From assembly GCA_040754425.1 (NCBI GenBank), contig JBFMCR010000010.1, positions 1 to 61,800 on the forward strand: a stretch of 61,800 nt of DNA. The letters run 5' to 3'. The DNA is from UBA6918 sp040754425. Its GTDB lineage: Bacteria > Pseudomonadota > Gammaproteobacteria > Burkholderiales > Thiobacillaceae. How positions within the stretch are numbered: the first letter of the stretch is position 1; each line of letters begins with the position of its first letter. A model generated the notes under the pieces. It was given only the letters and a program-made list of their open reading frames with translations, made no database searches and had not been told where the DNA came from. Positions 8,701-16,802 of this stretch are shown here, piece after piece. A program made the translations under genes and the position numbers.

Positions 8701-9483
8701 CTAGTTCAACTGGATTCCGGAAGCCGAATACACGAAGCGGATTTGCAGCACGGGCGAGTCCCACGTCAGCGTGTCCTGCAGCACGGCGACTTCTACGTCG
8801 TTCAAATACAACTCTATGCGGTAATCCGGCAACAGAGCGTTTTCAAAATTCGGCAAGGTTCGTTTCAGGTAATCGACCACGCGCTTTTGCTGACGGATGA
8901 GGCCGGCGGTTTCCAGCAGTGTGATTTTCGGCCAGAAGCCTTCTTCGGAACGGCCATGGCCGAGGATGCGCATGAAAGTGTTGTAATCCGCGAAATATTC
9001 GTCATCAGCCTTGATCTGCTCGCCGCTGGAATAGATGGCGTCCATCAGGAAGGTCAGGCTCGGGTCGCGCTCTTCCTGGATCGCCCAGGAATAGATCACC
9101 TCGTTCACGGTGTTGAGCAGGTATTGTTCCAGATGCCCGCCGGCCACATAGACGTGCGGGGAGTGAACCTCGAATCCCAGTTCGCCGCTGGCGGAATACA
9201 GCCGGTATTCCGGCGTGCACTCCCCGGTGAAGTAATTCGCTTCCACCGCGTCGTCCAGCAGATAAACCATGGGAATGCCCCTGGCCCGGGCAAAGCCGGT
9301 TGCCTGGTCGACCCCGAACTTGGTGGCGAGGCGGGCGTCGTACTTTGCGTTGGCATGCGTCACGATGAGTACGGCATCGTGCTCCAGCTGTATATCGTCG
9401 GCCGAAGCCAGGGCGCGCGGCGGACAATAGGCGTGGGCCAAGCCAGCCCATAGCGCGAAGACGGCGAATGAAACGGCTTTCAT
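8701..9483 (-). CDS. secreted hypothetical protein
   Basis: The 260-residue protein begins with a clear Sec signal peptide (MKAVSFAVFALWAGLAHA, cleavage near AHA-Y). The mature part has no transmembrane helix, a Cys pair (YCPP and GECTPEY) and mixed alpha/beta character. I do not recognise the family. It precedes the membrane sensor-like gene on the same strand with a 72-base gap. Confidence 0.6.
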   Translation of the reverse strand: MKAVSFAVFALWAGLAHAYCPPRALASADDIQLEHDAVLIVTHANAKYDARLATKFGVDQATGFARARGIPMVYLLDDAVEANYFTGECTPEYRLYSASGELGFEVHSPHVYVAGGHLEQYLLNTVNEVIYSWAIQEERDPSLTFLMDAIYSSGEQIKADDEYFADYNTFMRILGHGRSEEGFWPKITLLETAGLIRQQKRVVDYLKRTLPNFENALLPDYRIELYLNDVEVAVLQDTLTWDSPVLQIRFVYSASGIQLN

Positions 9484-9533
9484 GGTGCGGGTGCGGCGTC
9501 AACGTGAAACAACGCAAAGCGTTTCCACGCCCC

Positions 9534-9612
9534 CCCTCTCCCACGGGGAGAGGGAACGGACATGGCTGCTGTTGCGTTCATGATTCGGGTTGGCGCAGTC
9601 GCCATGTCCGTT
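9534..9612. repeat. two stem-loops between minus-strand genes
   Basis: The first hairpin (9534-9554) has an 8-bp CCCTCTCC/GGAGAGGG stem, a form of the common intergenic repeat also seen near 19,250-19,310 and 29,931. The second has 12-bp arms, AACGGACATGGC at 9555-9566 and its complement at 9601-9612, with a 34-base loop. The second arm overlaps the stop codon of the DUF2237 gene, so it may end that transcript. Confidence 0.5.
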
Positions 9613-10000
9613 AGTTCAGATCGACCGCGTGCGCTTTCAGGTCTTCGAGCGCAACGACTTTCAGCGAAGTCTGGTGCGTGGCGCCCAGCACCACCTTGGG
9701 GGCATAGCCCGCATCCAGCGCCTGCTGCCAGCGGCTGGCGCACAGGCACCAGCGGTCGCCGGGCTTGATGCCGGGAAAGCCGTATTCCGGCGCAGGCGTG
9801 GAAAGATCATTGCCGGTGTAGCTGGAAAAGGCCAGGAAGGCCTCGTCCGCCACCACGCACACGCCGTGCAGGCCCACATCCTGCGGCCCGGTGTTGCAGC
9901 TGCCGTCGCGGTAGAACCCGGTCAGGGGCTGCGTGCCGCAAGTCAGCAAGGGCTCGCCCAGCACGTTCAGCGAGGGGTCCATCTGTTCGTTTTCGTTCAT
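9611..10000 (-). CDS. DUF2237 family protein
   Basis: The frame encodes 129 residues starting MNENEQMDPSLNVLG. The pattern NVLGEPLLTC..PLTGFYRDG, GPQDVGLHGVCVVAD and GDRWCLCASRWQQALDAG is characteristic of the DUF2237 family, which is widespread and of unknown function. Conserved Cys residues (LTC, CNTG, CLCAS) are present. The start at 10000 overlaps the stop of the upstream gene by four bases (ATGA), so the two are likely translated together. Confidence 0.8.
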   Translation of the reverse strand: MNENEQMDPSLNVLGEPLLTCGTQPLTGFYRDGSCNTGPQDVGLHGVCVVADEAFLAFSSYTGNDLSTPAPEYGFPGIKPGDRWCLCASRWQQALDAGYAPKVVLGATHQTSLKVVALEDLKAHAVDLN

Positions 10001-10473
10001 GGTTTGGCTCGTTCTTCCTCGGCCAGGCGGCTGATGTAGCGGCTGAAATCGGCATCCTCCCCCTGCAGCAGCTGGGGCAGGGCATTCCTGAAATCCTCGC
10101 GCCCGCACCACTCGCGCATGTAGTCCTCCCACGACAGCCAGCGCCGGCGCTTCCTGTCCGACATGTCTTCTTCGTAAGCCAGCAGGTAGGCGCGCTCGAA
10201 CAGCGCGATGAGGATTTCGTACAGCACCATCATGCGCTCGCGCTGGTCGGCGCTGAGGTTGGCGATGTGCGTGCGCGTGCGCAACTGCAGGTCGGGGTTG
10301 TCCAGCACCAGCTTGAGAAAGTCGGTGTAGGCGTCGGACAAAAGCTGATAAGCCTCCTCGTCCTCGTTCTCGCGCTCCTTGCGCTGCTCGTACAGGAACA
10401 CGCCTATGGCCAGCGGCAGGCCGACGACGGTGACGATGTAACTGGCGAGTTCCCAGGTTTCCAGGGAGAGCAT
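9997..10473 (-). CDS. membrane-anchored hypothetical protein
   Basis: The likely start at 10473 (MLSLETWELASYIV) gives 158 residues with one N-terminal transmembrane helix (about 8-28) followed by a charged, helical cytoplasmic domain rich in Glu, Arg and Leu. An earlier in-frame ATG at 10548 would add an unlikely Pro-rich leader. It is the first gene of a two-gene unit with the DUF2237 gene. No function is suggested. Confidence 0.6.
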   Translation of the reverse strand: MLSLETWELASYIVTVVGLPLAIGVFLYEQRKERENEDEEAYQLLSDAYTDFLKLVLDNPDLQLRTRTHIANLSADQRERMMVLYEILIALFERAYLLAYEEDMSDRKRRRWLSWEDYMREWCGREDFRNALPQLLQGEDADFSRYISRLAEEERAKP

Positions 10474-10631
10474 GATTTTGCGGGCGGTTGGGACGGGTAA
10501 AGGATACCGGGGAAGCGGGTGAAAGGCGAATGCGTAATAGCCAAACATCGGCTAGAAGCGGGCATTGGCTAGGCCGATTCACTCCAGAGTGACCGTCACT
10601 TTTGGGCCGTTTCCTGTTGATGAAATAATTT

Positions 10632-10917
10632 GCCTCTTTTGAATTTCGAGTGGGTGAACTGGGCTCCGGGCAGGGTGGGTCTGGCCGGGTCAAGGGCGGG
10701 CGGAGCCCGGCGAAGGGAACCCTTGACGCGGACAGACGCACCACCACGCTCAAGGGCTTGGGGCAGGCAAAGTCTTGCGGCGCCTGCTCCCGAGCCCGTC
10801 CGGCGGCGAGGACTTCCCCGCCCTGGGGCGGGGCTAGGGGTGGGGACCGCAGTCCACCCGGCAGGGCGGAAGGGTGTTCTTGATGACATTGGCACCCACT
10901 CATTTTTCAAAAGAGCC
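10632..10917. mobile_element. 286-bp MITE with ISL3-like ends and 8-bp target duplication
   Basis: The element is flanked by a perfect 8-bp duplication AATAATTT (10624-10631 and 10918-10925). Its ends are imperfect inverted repeats: the right end read inward starts GGCTCTTTTGAAAAATGAGT, and the left end starts GCCTCTTTTGAATTTCGAGT, both then continuing GGGTG. The GGCTCTTT terminus and 8-bp duplication are hallmarks of the ISL3 family. The GC-rich interior has no transposase frame, so it is a non-autonomous derivative. Confidence 0.75.
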
Positions 10918-10964
10918 AATAATTTAGTGGTGCATGGGGTTATCTACAGAGCGTCAACACAAAC

Positions 10965-10997
10965 AAAAAAGGCTTGGAGCGAAAATCTCTAAGCCTT
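10965..10997 (-). terminator. Rho-independent terminator, originally of tRNA-Thr
   Basis: Read on the minus strand, AAGGCTT (10997-10991) pairs with AAGCCTT (10975-10969) and is followed by a T-run (10970-10965). It sits just beyond the left attachment repeat. Before the island inserted it would have followed the tRNA-Thr gene, which is now 8 kb away. Confidence 0.75.
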
Positions 10998-11004
10998 GTC
11001 TTGT

Positions 11005-11050
11005 CTGGTGCTGGCGAGAGGAATCGAACCTCCGACCTACTGATTACGAA
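11005..11050. repeat. left attachment site copy (attL)
   Basis: These 46 bases are identical to 19087-19132 and correspond to the 3' 45 bases of tRNA-Thr including CCA plus one base. The next bases differ (ACG here, TCA at the right copy), which defines the crossover limit. The tRNA fragment here is not a functional gene. Confidence 0.9.
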
Positions 11051-11281
11051 ACGCAAAAATGGGGTTTTTCTACTGATTAACAAACCTTAATTTATCTTTA
11101 CAAAAGAATGATTTACCCCTAGCATGGGATTAACGGGGTAACACGAAATTTAACCAAAATTGATGCAAAATGTTACCCCGGCGTAACCCATTACAGTGAA
11201 ATTCGGACTTACTGTCTGCCTACTGATTTTGGAGCTACTGACTGTAAACCGACCTACTGATTAGATGGCGTGGGGTAACAA
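11036..11281. other. candidate integrase/excisionase binding repeats beside attL
   Basis: The decamer CCTACTGATT or a close variant occurs at 11036-11045 (inside the att core), 11069-11078, 11219-11228, 11235-11243 (one mismatch) and 11253-11262. It also occurs at 18964-18973 and 19118-19127 at the other end. A second motif, GTTACCCC/GGGGTAAC, occurs at 11135-11142, 11172-11179 and 11272-11279, with GTTACCCG/GTTACCCC at 19022-19040. This non-coding stretch probably holds arm-type sites and the int promoter. Confidence 0.55.
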
Positions 11282-12478
11282 ATGGCAAAAAATCAGGTCA
11301 AATTATCGAAGCGCGCGATAGAGGCGCTACCGCCCGCAAGCCCCGGAAAACGGGACACTTACGGCATCCAAGACCACAAAGGTTTGGAGCTTCGCGTCAC
11401 CCCGAACGGGGTTAAAACTTTCAGCCTGGTCAAGCGAGTTAAGGGCGGAGTTCCTGAGCGGGTAACACTTGGTAAGTTTGGCGAGATACCGCTGGAGCAG
11501 GTCAAGTCGAAAGCCCTCACAAATCTGGCTGCGATGGCAGACGGTAAAAGCATGGCAGGCCGCAATCGCTTAACGCGTAGCCAAGTCACGCTGAAAGAAT
11601 TGTTCGACGACTTCCTGGAGCATCGGCAAAACCGCCGGGGGGCATACCTGTCGGAAGTGACCAAGCGCGGCTATCGGTACGACTTCGCCAACCATTTGAG
11701 CAAGCTGGAAAACCGGCAGTTATCGGCAATCCGGGGGCTTGATATAGATACATTACACAAAAAAATTGGCAAGACGCACAAGACCGGCGCTAACCGTGTG
11801 CTGGCCCTCGTCTCAAGCCTTTATAGCTACGCTATCGAGCGAAAGTTTTACCAAGGGCCGAACCCGGCACAAGGTATAAAAAAATTTCCAGAAGATTCTA
11901 GGGAAAGAGTTATTGAGCCTGACGAGATGCCTAAATTTTTTGACGCCGTACTGAGCCATTCGAGCGCCACTATTCGCGACTTCGTTTTGATTTGTTTATT
12001 TACCGGCGCAAGACGGTCGAACGTGCTTTCAATGCGATGGAGCGACGTTAATTTAGACCGTGGCGTTTGGATTGTTCCACGCACAAAAGGGGGAGTGCCG
12101 CAGACAGTGGCGCTACCCGCGCCTGCGGTGGAGATACTGAAGGCGCGGCAGGAAAACGTCGATTCTGAGTTCGTGTTCCCCGGCACCGGAAAGTCCGGGC
12201 ACTTGACGGAACCCAAAAAAGGGTGGGATGAGATTAGAAAGTCTGCTGGCCTGCCAGACCTTCGTCTGCACGATCTACGCCGAACATTCGGCTCCTGGCA
12301 AGCAAACGCCGGGGCAAGCCTGCATATCGTGGGCAAATCGTTGGGACACAAGTCGGCACAGTCTACGCAAATTTATGCCCGCTTGAATCTTGAGCCGGTG
12401 CGCGCTTCGGTCGATAACGCAACGGCATTGATGCTAGAGGCGGCTGGCTTTGTTAGAAAAAACGGGGGTGGTCAATGA
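11282..12478 (+). CDS. int: tyrosine recombinase integrase
   Basis: The 398-residue protein has the P4-type integrase layout: N-terminal arm-binding region (1-90, with GLELRVTPNGVKTFSLV), SAM-like core-binding domain (about 95-190) and the catalytic domain. The catalytic residues are visible as Arg in TGARRSNVLSMRW, HxxR in LHDLRRTFG, His in LGHKSAQST and Tyr365 in QIYARL. It would integrate and excise the island at the tRNA-Thr att site. It lies at the end away from the intact tRNA, reading inward. Its stop overlaps the next start (ATGA), suggesting joint translation. Confidence 0.93.
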   Translation: MAKNQVKLSKRAIEALPPASPGKRDTYGIQDHKGLELRVTPNGVKTFSLVKRVKGGVPERVTLGKFGEIPLEQVKSKALTNLAAMADGKSMAGRNRLTRSQVTLKELFDDFLEHRQNRRGAYLSEVTKRGYRYDFANHLSKLENRQLSAIRGLDIDTLHKKIGKTHKTGANRVLALVSSLYSYAIERKFYQGPNPAQGIKKFPEDSRERVIEPDEMPKFFDAVLSHSSATIRDFVLICLFTGARRSNVLSMRWSDVNLDRGVWIVPRTKGGVPQTVALPAPAVEILKARQENVDSEFVFPGTGKSGHLTEPKKGWDEIRKSAGLPDLRLHDLRRTFGSWQANAGASLHIVGKSLGHKSAQSTQIYARLNLEPVRASVDNATALMLEAAGFVRKNGGGQ

Positions 12479-12927
12479 AGCGAGGTCGCCCAGCGACACG
12501 ACAAAACGAGGCCGCCATGCTTGCGATTTGGCGCATGGTGCGGGAGGAAATGGCGCTGCGCGGCGCGCGCAGTGTGCGGCAAGCGTGCAGGCAGATCATG
12601 GAGCGCGCGGGCGCTGTCAAATTCAAGGATTCAAGCAAGCCGGGCGCGCCGCTGTTTGATGACATTCATGACGAAGGCACGTTGCGCCAGAGGTATCTCG
12701 TTGCGGATAAATTGCGAAGCGACAAAGCCCGCTTTCCGGTTTTGCACCTTCGTGCGCTTCAATTCGAACAGGATTTACCAAAAATCGCCGCTGGCCTGGC
12801 GCACCTGGGCGCGGTCTACGCAGACATGGCGCGAGACGGCGAGCATCGATGCGGACTCTATCTAAAGCATGACGAGAAATTTCGCCTGGCTTTTCAGAGT
12901 TTGTACACGAAGCGCAAGCGCCGATAG
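12475..12927 (+). CDS. island hypothetical protein coupled to int
   Basis: A basic 150-residue protein (start MKRGRPATRQNEAAM) with a KRGRP AT-hook-like N-terminus, helical middle and a KRKRR C-terminus. These suggest nucleic-acid binding, but no family is recognised. The start overlaps the int stop by four bases. It could assist recombination or regulate int. Confidence 0.6.
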   Translation: MKRGRPATRQNEAAMLAIWRMVREEMALRGARSVRQACRQIMERAGAVKFKDSSKPGAPLFDDIHDEGTLRQRYLVADKLRSDKARFPVLHLRALQFEQDLPKIAAGLAHLGAVYADMARDGEHRCGLYLKHDEKFRLAFQSLYTKRKRR

Positions 12928-13025
12928 CCTACTGCCGCAAGGCTTCCGAATTTCCGTACCAAAACGGGAATTTTTACGATCCATCATTCGAGCATACCGG
13001 ATTGACCGGGGTTTTTTGGAAGCGA

Positions 13026-13259
13026 ATGATGGACAACCAAGCCAAACAACTGGCAGCGCGTTTAGTGGGCGCGCAAGGCAACACCGATCTAATCGACGAG
13101 CGCGAGGCCGCGCAAATCCTGAACGTCGCGCCCGGCACACTTAGCGTATGGCGATGCACTGGGCGTTATAACCTGCCTTATGTGAAAATCGGACGCTTAG
13201 TCCGGTACTCGCGCAAAGCACTTGACGCGTGGCTTTCAAGCCGCACCAAGCAATACTAG
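13026..13259 (+). CDS. AlpA-like helix-turn-helix regulator/excisionase
   Basis: From ATG 13026 the frame gives a 77-residue protein; an ATG at 13029 is equally possible, and one at 13002 less likely. The sequence LIDEREAAQILNVAPGTLSVWRC followed by LPYVKIGRLVRYSRKALDAWL is the MerR-like winged helix of the AlpA/excisionase family. In satellites AlpA activates the excision and replication modules. The preceding 70-base gap can hold its ribosome site. Confidence 0.8.
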   Translation: MMDNQAKQLAARLVGAQGNTDLIDEREAAQILNVAPGTLSVWRCTGRYNLPYVKIGRLVRYSRKALDAWLSSRTKQY

Positions 13260-13268
13260 GGGGCCGCG

Positions 13269-13652
13269 ATGACCGATTGCGAACCCATAGCCCAGCAACC
13301 CGTGCCGCCCGAAGTCGCGATGCCCGCGCCGCCCGAAGTCGCGCCGGAACCCGTGCCGATTCAGGAACAGCCCGCACCGGAACCCGCGCCGCGACAATCG
13401 CGCGATGAAAAAATCGCCGATGCGCTGCTGCAAATCCTGACCGTCGAGATCAAGATAACCAAACAGACCGGACTGCACCGGAAGACCGCACTTGGCGAGT
13501 TTGCCCGCGCCATGCTGTCCCTGCCGGAGTCCGAGCGCATGCTGCCCCTTGTGCAAGCCGTCGCCGACAAAGCGCCGGAGCCAGTCGCCGCCATGCGCCG
13601 CCACCTGGCCCGCCAAGTGCTGCGCTTGGCGGGCGTGAGGGGTGAGATATGA
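13269..13652 (+). CDS. Pro/Glu-rich island protein upstream of the primase
   Basis: The 127-residue protein has a Pro-, Glu- and Ala-rich disordered first part (1-45) with repeated PPEV units, then a helical region (48-127). It overlaps the primase start by four bases (ATGA), so the two are translationally coupled. A replication accessory role is an inference from position. Confidence 0.55.
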   Translation: MTDCEPIAQQPVPPEVAMPAPPEVAPEPVPIQEQPAPEPAPRQSRDEKIADALLQILTVEIKITKQTGLHRKTALGEFARAMLSLPESERMLPLVQAVADKAPEPVAAMRRHLARQVLRLAGVRGEI

Positions 13653-15658
13653 GCGCACCCATTGAAACTTTGCTGTCGAGGCTGGACGGCGTGAAGCGCA
13701 CCGGGCAGGGCCGCGTGAACTCGTTGGACGAAGCACGCGCCGCGCTGGCTGCAATCCCGCCCGATCTTCCGCGCGAACAGTGGCACGAAGTCGGACGCGC
13801 CGCCATTGCCGCAGGGCTGGACGTTTACGATCTAGATGCGTGGAGCGCGAGCGCCTCGAACTACAAGGGCAAGCGCGATGTGTTGTCGAGTTTCAAGGGC
13901 ATAAAACCCGATGGCAAGACCCAGGCCGCGACACTTTTCCATTACGCAAAAAAACACGGCTGGACGCCCTCAAAAGCCGCCCGAAGCCAACCATCCAACC
14001 GCGCCGCGAAAACCGCACCACGGGCCGGAAATCAAGCCGTAATCGATGTTTGGAAGCGATGTGTTCCGGCGCATGAATCCGATGTTTATATCGAGCGAAA
14101 GCAAGGCCGCCCGGATGGGCTGCGGGTTTACCCAGCGACGGCTGAAAAGCTGGTTATCCGGGGGCAAGACGTGGGCGGTTTCCTGGCTGTTCCGTGCTGG
14201 GCCGACGGCGAGTTGCAAACAATCCAATTTATTCCGCCGACCGGAGGCGACAAGTTGAATTTTCCGGGCGCGAGCTTCGGAGACGGATTTTTCCAAGTGG
14301 GAGAAATCGGGAGCCGCGTCTGCCTGGTCGAAGGTATCGGGCAGGCGTGGGCTTGCCACAAGGCAACCGCGCAGGCTGCGGTCGTTTGCTTCGGGGCTGG
14401 TCGTATGCGTCGCGTGGCGGGCGTCCTTCGCGCAAAACATCCGAATGCCGCGCTGACAATCGTGCCGGATGCGGGCATGGAAGCGCAGGCCCAGGAAATC
14501 GCCGCCGAGGTCGGAGGGCTGTTTGTCCGGATGCCGCCGGACTCGCCCAAAAATTTTGACGTAGGCGACCTGATGCAGGCCGAGGGCGTGGAAGCCGTGG
14601 CGCAATTACTGGCCCAGGCCGAGGTGCCGCCCATGCGTTACAGGCTGCTGTCCGGTGCCGAGCTTTGTAATTCTGCGCCTATGCGCTGGCTGATTCAGGG
14701 CGTGCTGCCGCGCGATGGTTTGGCCGCATGGTATGGCCCTAGCGGTTCCGGTAAATCGTTCCTGGTTTTAGATGCCGCCGCCACTGTTGCAGGGGGCGCC
14801 GCTGAATGGTTCGAGCGCCGCGTTACCCAAGCGCCTGTTGTTTACGTGTGCTTGGAAGGAGAAGCTGGTTTAGGAAAGCGCGCGCAAGCCTGGACGAACC
14901 ACAAAGGCGAGCCGCTGCCGGATGCCCTCAAGTTTGTAACGCAACCGTTTAGTTTGTTATCAAATGACCTGCACGATTTGGCCCGAGCAATCAAAGCTGG
15001 AGGGGGCGTTGATGGACTTGTCATTATCGACACCCTGAGCCGCGCCGCACCCGGAGCCGATGAAAATTCGAGCGTGGATATGGGCAAGTTGATTGCCTCC
15101 GCCAGGGAATTGCAGGGGCTTGTGGGCGGGCTGGTGCTGCTTGTCCACCACGTCGGTAAAGATGGCGGCAAGGGCTTGCGCGGCCATTCCAGCTTGCATG
15201 CCGCCCTGGACGCCGCCATAGAAGTCAGCGCAAACGACACCCGCCGCGCCTGGACGGTGGCGAAGTCGAAGGATGACGTTACCGGAGAGTCTCACCCGTT
15301 CCGGCTGGAAATTGTGAAGGTCGGGACTGATGACCACGGAGAGCCGATCACGTCCTGCGTGGTGATTCCCGATCAATCCGCCGCCGAAGTTATCCGCAAG
15401 GCCGCACCGCCTGGGGGTGGAAATCAGCGCATAGCCTGGAACGCGCTAGGCGAACTTCTAAAGACTTCCCATCATTTCGGCCAAGGGAGGGCACCGGCAG
15501 TGCGGCCATGCGTGCGGTTGGCTGATGCCGTTGACGCAATCGCGCCAAGTATGCCCACCGAACCGAAGCGGCAAAGAGAGCGCGCACAACTGGCAATCAA
15601 TGGATTGGTAGGTCGGGGGTGTTTAAGTCACTTCGAGGGCTGGCTATGGCTTCCATGA
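13649..15658 (+). CDS. primase/RepA-like helicase replication protein
   Basis: The 669-residue protein combines three modules. Residues about 20-110 resemble a primase-associated PriCT-2 segment (PREQWHEVGRA..GLDVYDLDAWS). Residues about 170-310 form a TOPRIM-like region with the acidic motif CLVEGIGQAWA and a later IVPDAG. Residues about 340-600 are a RecA/RepA-type ATPase with Walker A GPSGSGKS (363-370), Walker B VIIDTLSRAAPG and LLVHHVGKD. Such proteins start replication of satellites and plasmids. An iteron-like region follows directly, which supports an origin function nearby. Confidence 0.85.
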   Translation: MSAPIETLLSRLDGVKRTGQGRVNSLDEARAALAAIPPDLPREQWHEVGRAAIAAGLDVYDLDAWSASASNYKGKRDVLSSFKGIKPDGKTQAATLFHYAKKHGWTPSKAARSQPSNRAAKTAPRAGNQAVIDVWKRCVPAHESDVYIERKQGRPDGLRVYPATAEKLVIRGQDVGGFLAVPCWADGELQTIQFIPPTGGDKLNFPGASFGDGFFQVGEIGSRVCLVEGIGQAWACHKATAQAAVVCFGAGRMRRVAGVLRAKHPNAALTIVPDAGMEAQAQEIAAEVGGLFVRMPPDSPKNFDVGDLMQAEGVEAVAQLLAQAEVPPMRYRLLSGAELCNSAPMRWLIQGVLPRDGLAAWYGPSGSGKSFLVLDAAATVAGGAAEWFERRVTQAPVVYVCLEGEAGLGKRAQAWTNHKGEPLPDALKFVTQPFSLLSNDLHDLARAIKAGGGVDGLVIIDTLSRAAPGADENSSVDMGKLIASARELQGLVGGLVLLVHHVGKDGGKGLRGHSSLHAALDAAIEVSANDTRRAWTVAKSKDDVTGESHPFRLEIVKVGTDDHGEPITSCVVIPDQSAAEVIRKAAPPGGGNQRIAWNALGELLKTSHHFGQGRAPAVRPCVRLADAVDAIAPSMPTEPKRQRERAQLAINGLVGRGCLSHFEGWLWLP

Positions 15659-15670
15659 AATTGTCCCGGT

Positions 15671-15779
15671 TTCCCATTCCCATTTTTCCCACCCCCCTAA
15701 AGGGGGGTGTGGGAAAAATGGGAAATAGGGGGAGTTCCCGGAAAACCCAAAAATGGGAAGTTTTGGGAAAAATGGGAAA
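15671..15779. other. iteron-like repeats and large hairpin, candidate replication origin
   Basis: GGGAAAAATGGGAAA occurs at 15711-15725 and 15765-15779, and an inverted near-copy lies at 15671-15690. The inverted pair folds into a hairpin: CCCATTTTTCCCA plus a C-run against a G-run plus TGGGAAAAATGGG, with a TAAA loop. A partial copy lies at about 15752-15768. The block lies just after the primase/helicase gene. It could also act as a terminator, but the repeated direct copies argue for iterons. Confidence 0.55.
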
Positions 15780-15844
15780 GATGCCAACGAGTGATTGGCA
15801 CCTGTCGGCACCTAATGGTCTCGCCGCAATTGGGAGTCATTGTC

Positions 15845-16117
15845 GTGGCAATTAACAATTCACCTTTGGCCGAAAATTCGCCCGCATTCGCCCAGGATTC
15901 GCCCACCCTCGAACCCTTGGGAGACAAGGCAATTCGCCCAATTCGCCCAATTCGCCCAGACGAGAGGGAAAAGTTAATCGCCCTGGTCGAAGCCTGTGCC
16001 GCGCATTACCAATTCACGCCGGCGGAAACCAGCGAAGCCATCCGACTTGCGCTGGAAGATCACGAAGCCGCGCTTCAATGTTTTGAAAACATTGCCGAAC
16101 AAATTAACAATTCTTAA
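15845..16117 (+). CDS. small island hypothetical protein
   Basis: The likely start is GTG at 15845, preceded by GGGAG at a good distance; this gives 90 residues (MAINNSPLAENSPAF). An ATG at 15815 in the same frame is possible, but earlier starts would read through the iteron block. The sequence has a short RPIRPIRP repeat and a helical C-terminal half. No family is recognised. Confidence 0.5.
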   Translation: MAINNSPLAENSPAFAQDSPTLEPLGDKAIRPIRPIRPDEREKLIALVEACAAHYQFTPAETSEAIRLALEDHEAALQCFENIAEQINNS

Positions 16118-16134
16118 CAACGGAGATTAAAAAA

Positions 16135-16335
16135 ATGATCGACACGAAACCAAACCACGAAATCATGCGTCGCATTGATGACACGAACGAGGAACTATTT
16201 TGGGTGCAAATCACGCTCAAGGCCGCACGCAACGAGCTTGAGGAAATGCGCCAGCAAGCCGCCGAACTCAAGCGGATGCTGGCGGAGATCAACGGCGTGG
16301 AAGTGGCGGGGGGTGGGCATGAGCAAGGGCGCTGA
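16135..16335 (+). CDS. small coiled-coil island protein
   Basis: A 66-residue, strongly helical and charged protein with heptad-like spacing from about residue 15 to 50 (LKAARNELEEMRQQAAELKR). A ribosome site GGAG lies about 10 bases upstream. The end overlaps the next gene by 17 bases. Function unknown. Confidence 0.55.
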   Translation: MIDTKPNHEIMRRIDDTNEELFWVQITLKAARNELEEMRQQAAELKRMLAEINGVEVAGGGHEQGR

Positions 16336-16606
16336 TGTTATCGACCTGGGGCCGTTGCTGGCCGCTGCGTCCAACGTGCTACAAGGTTTTTTGCAAACTT
16401 TATCGTTCGAGGAAAAAGCCGTTTTGCTGGCGCGTCTGGCCGAAGGCGCTAGGACGGGGATTGAGATTTTCGTTAACCCTGACTCATTCGCCAATGACCC
16501 GGAAATCCGAGTCGTATTAACTTCGGCCAAAGGTGATCGCGATGTGTTGGCCGCCGTCGAGATTGTTAAGGCGCGAGAGGATGACGGGAAAGCGATGTTG
16601 CATTGA
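16319..16606 (+). CDS. small island hypothetical protein
   Basis: The start MSKGADVIDLGPLL at 16319 is preferred because the upstream part of the frame overlaps the previous gene and has unlikely composition. The 95-residue product is acidic and helical, and overlaps the previous gene by 17 bases. GGGGTGGGC just before the start may serve for ribosome binding. No family is recognised. Confidence 0.55.
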   Translation: MSKGADVIDLGPLLAAASNVLQGFLQTLSFEEKAVLLARLAEGARTGIEIFVNPDSFANDPEIRVVLTSAKGDRDVLAAVEIVKAREDDGKAMLH

Positions 16607-16633
16607 ATAAGTATAGAATCGCTACCAACATGA

Positions 16634-16673
16634 TATAATTGTTTTGTCGCGGCTGAGTGATTCTTCCGCGACA
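16634..16673 (+). promoter_or_regulatory. candidate -10 box and 5' stem-loop before the capsid gene
   Basis: A perfect TATAAT lies at 16634-16639; no good -35 is visible at the usual spacing, so an activator may be needed. Right after the expected start point, TGTCGCGG (16645-16652) pairs with CCGCGACA (16666-16673), giving a stem at the 5' end of a roughly 150-base leader before the capsid gene. Confidence 0.4.
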
Positions 16674-16802
16674 TCCTCGAAGAACACCCGACACCCGCGT
16701 GATGCTGGCCGGTTGCGAAGAGACCCAAAAGGTTTTTTTACAAACGTCCAGCGCGCGCTTGCGTTATCCGCGAAGCCGCCTGGCTTCAAAAAGGAAACGC
16801 AA

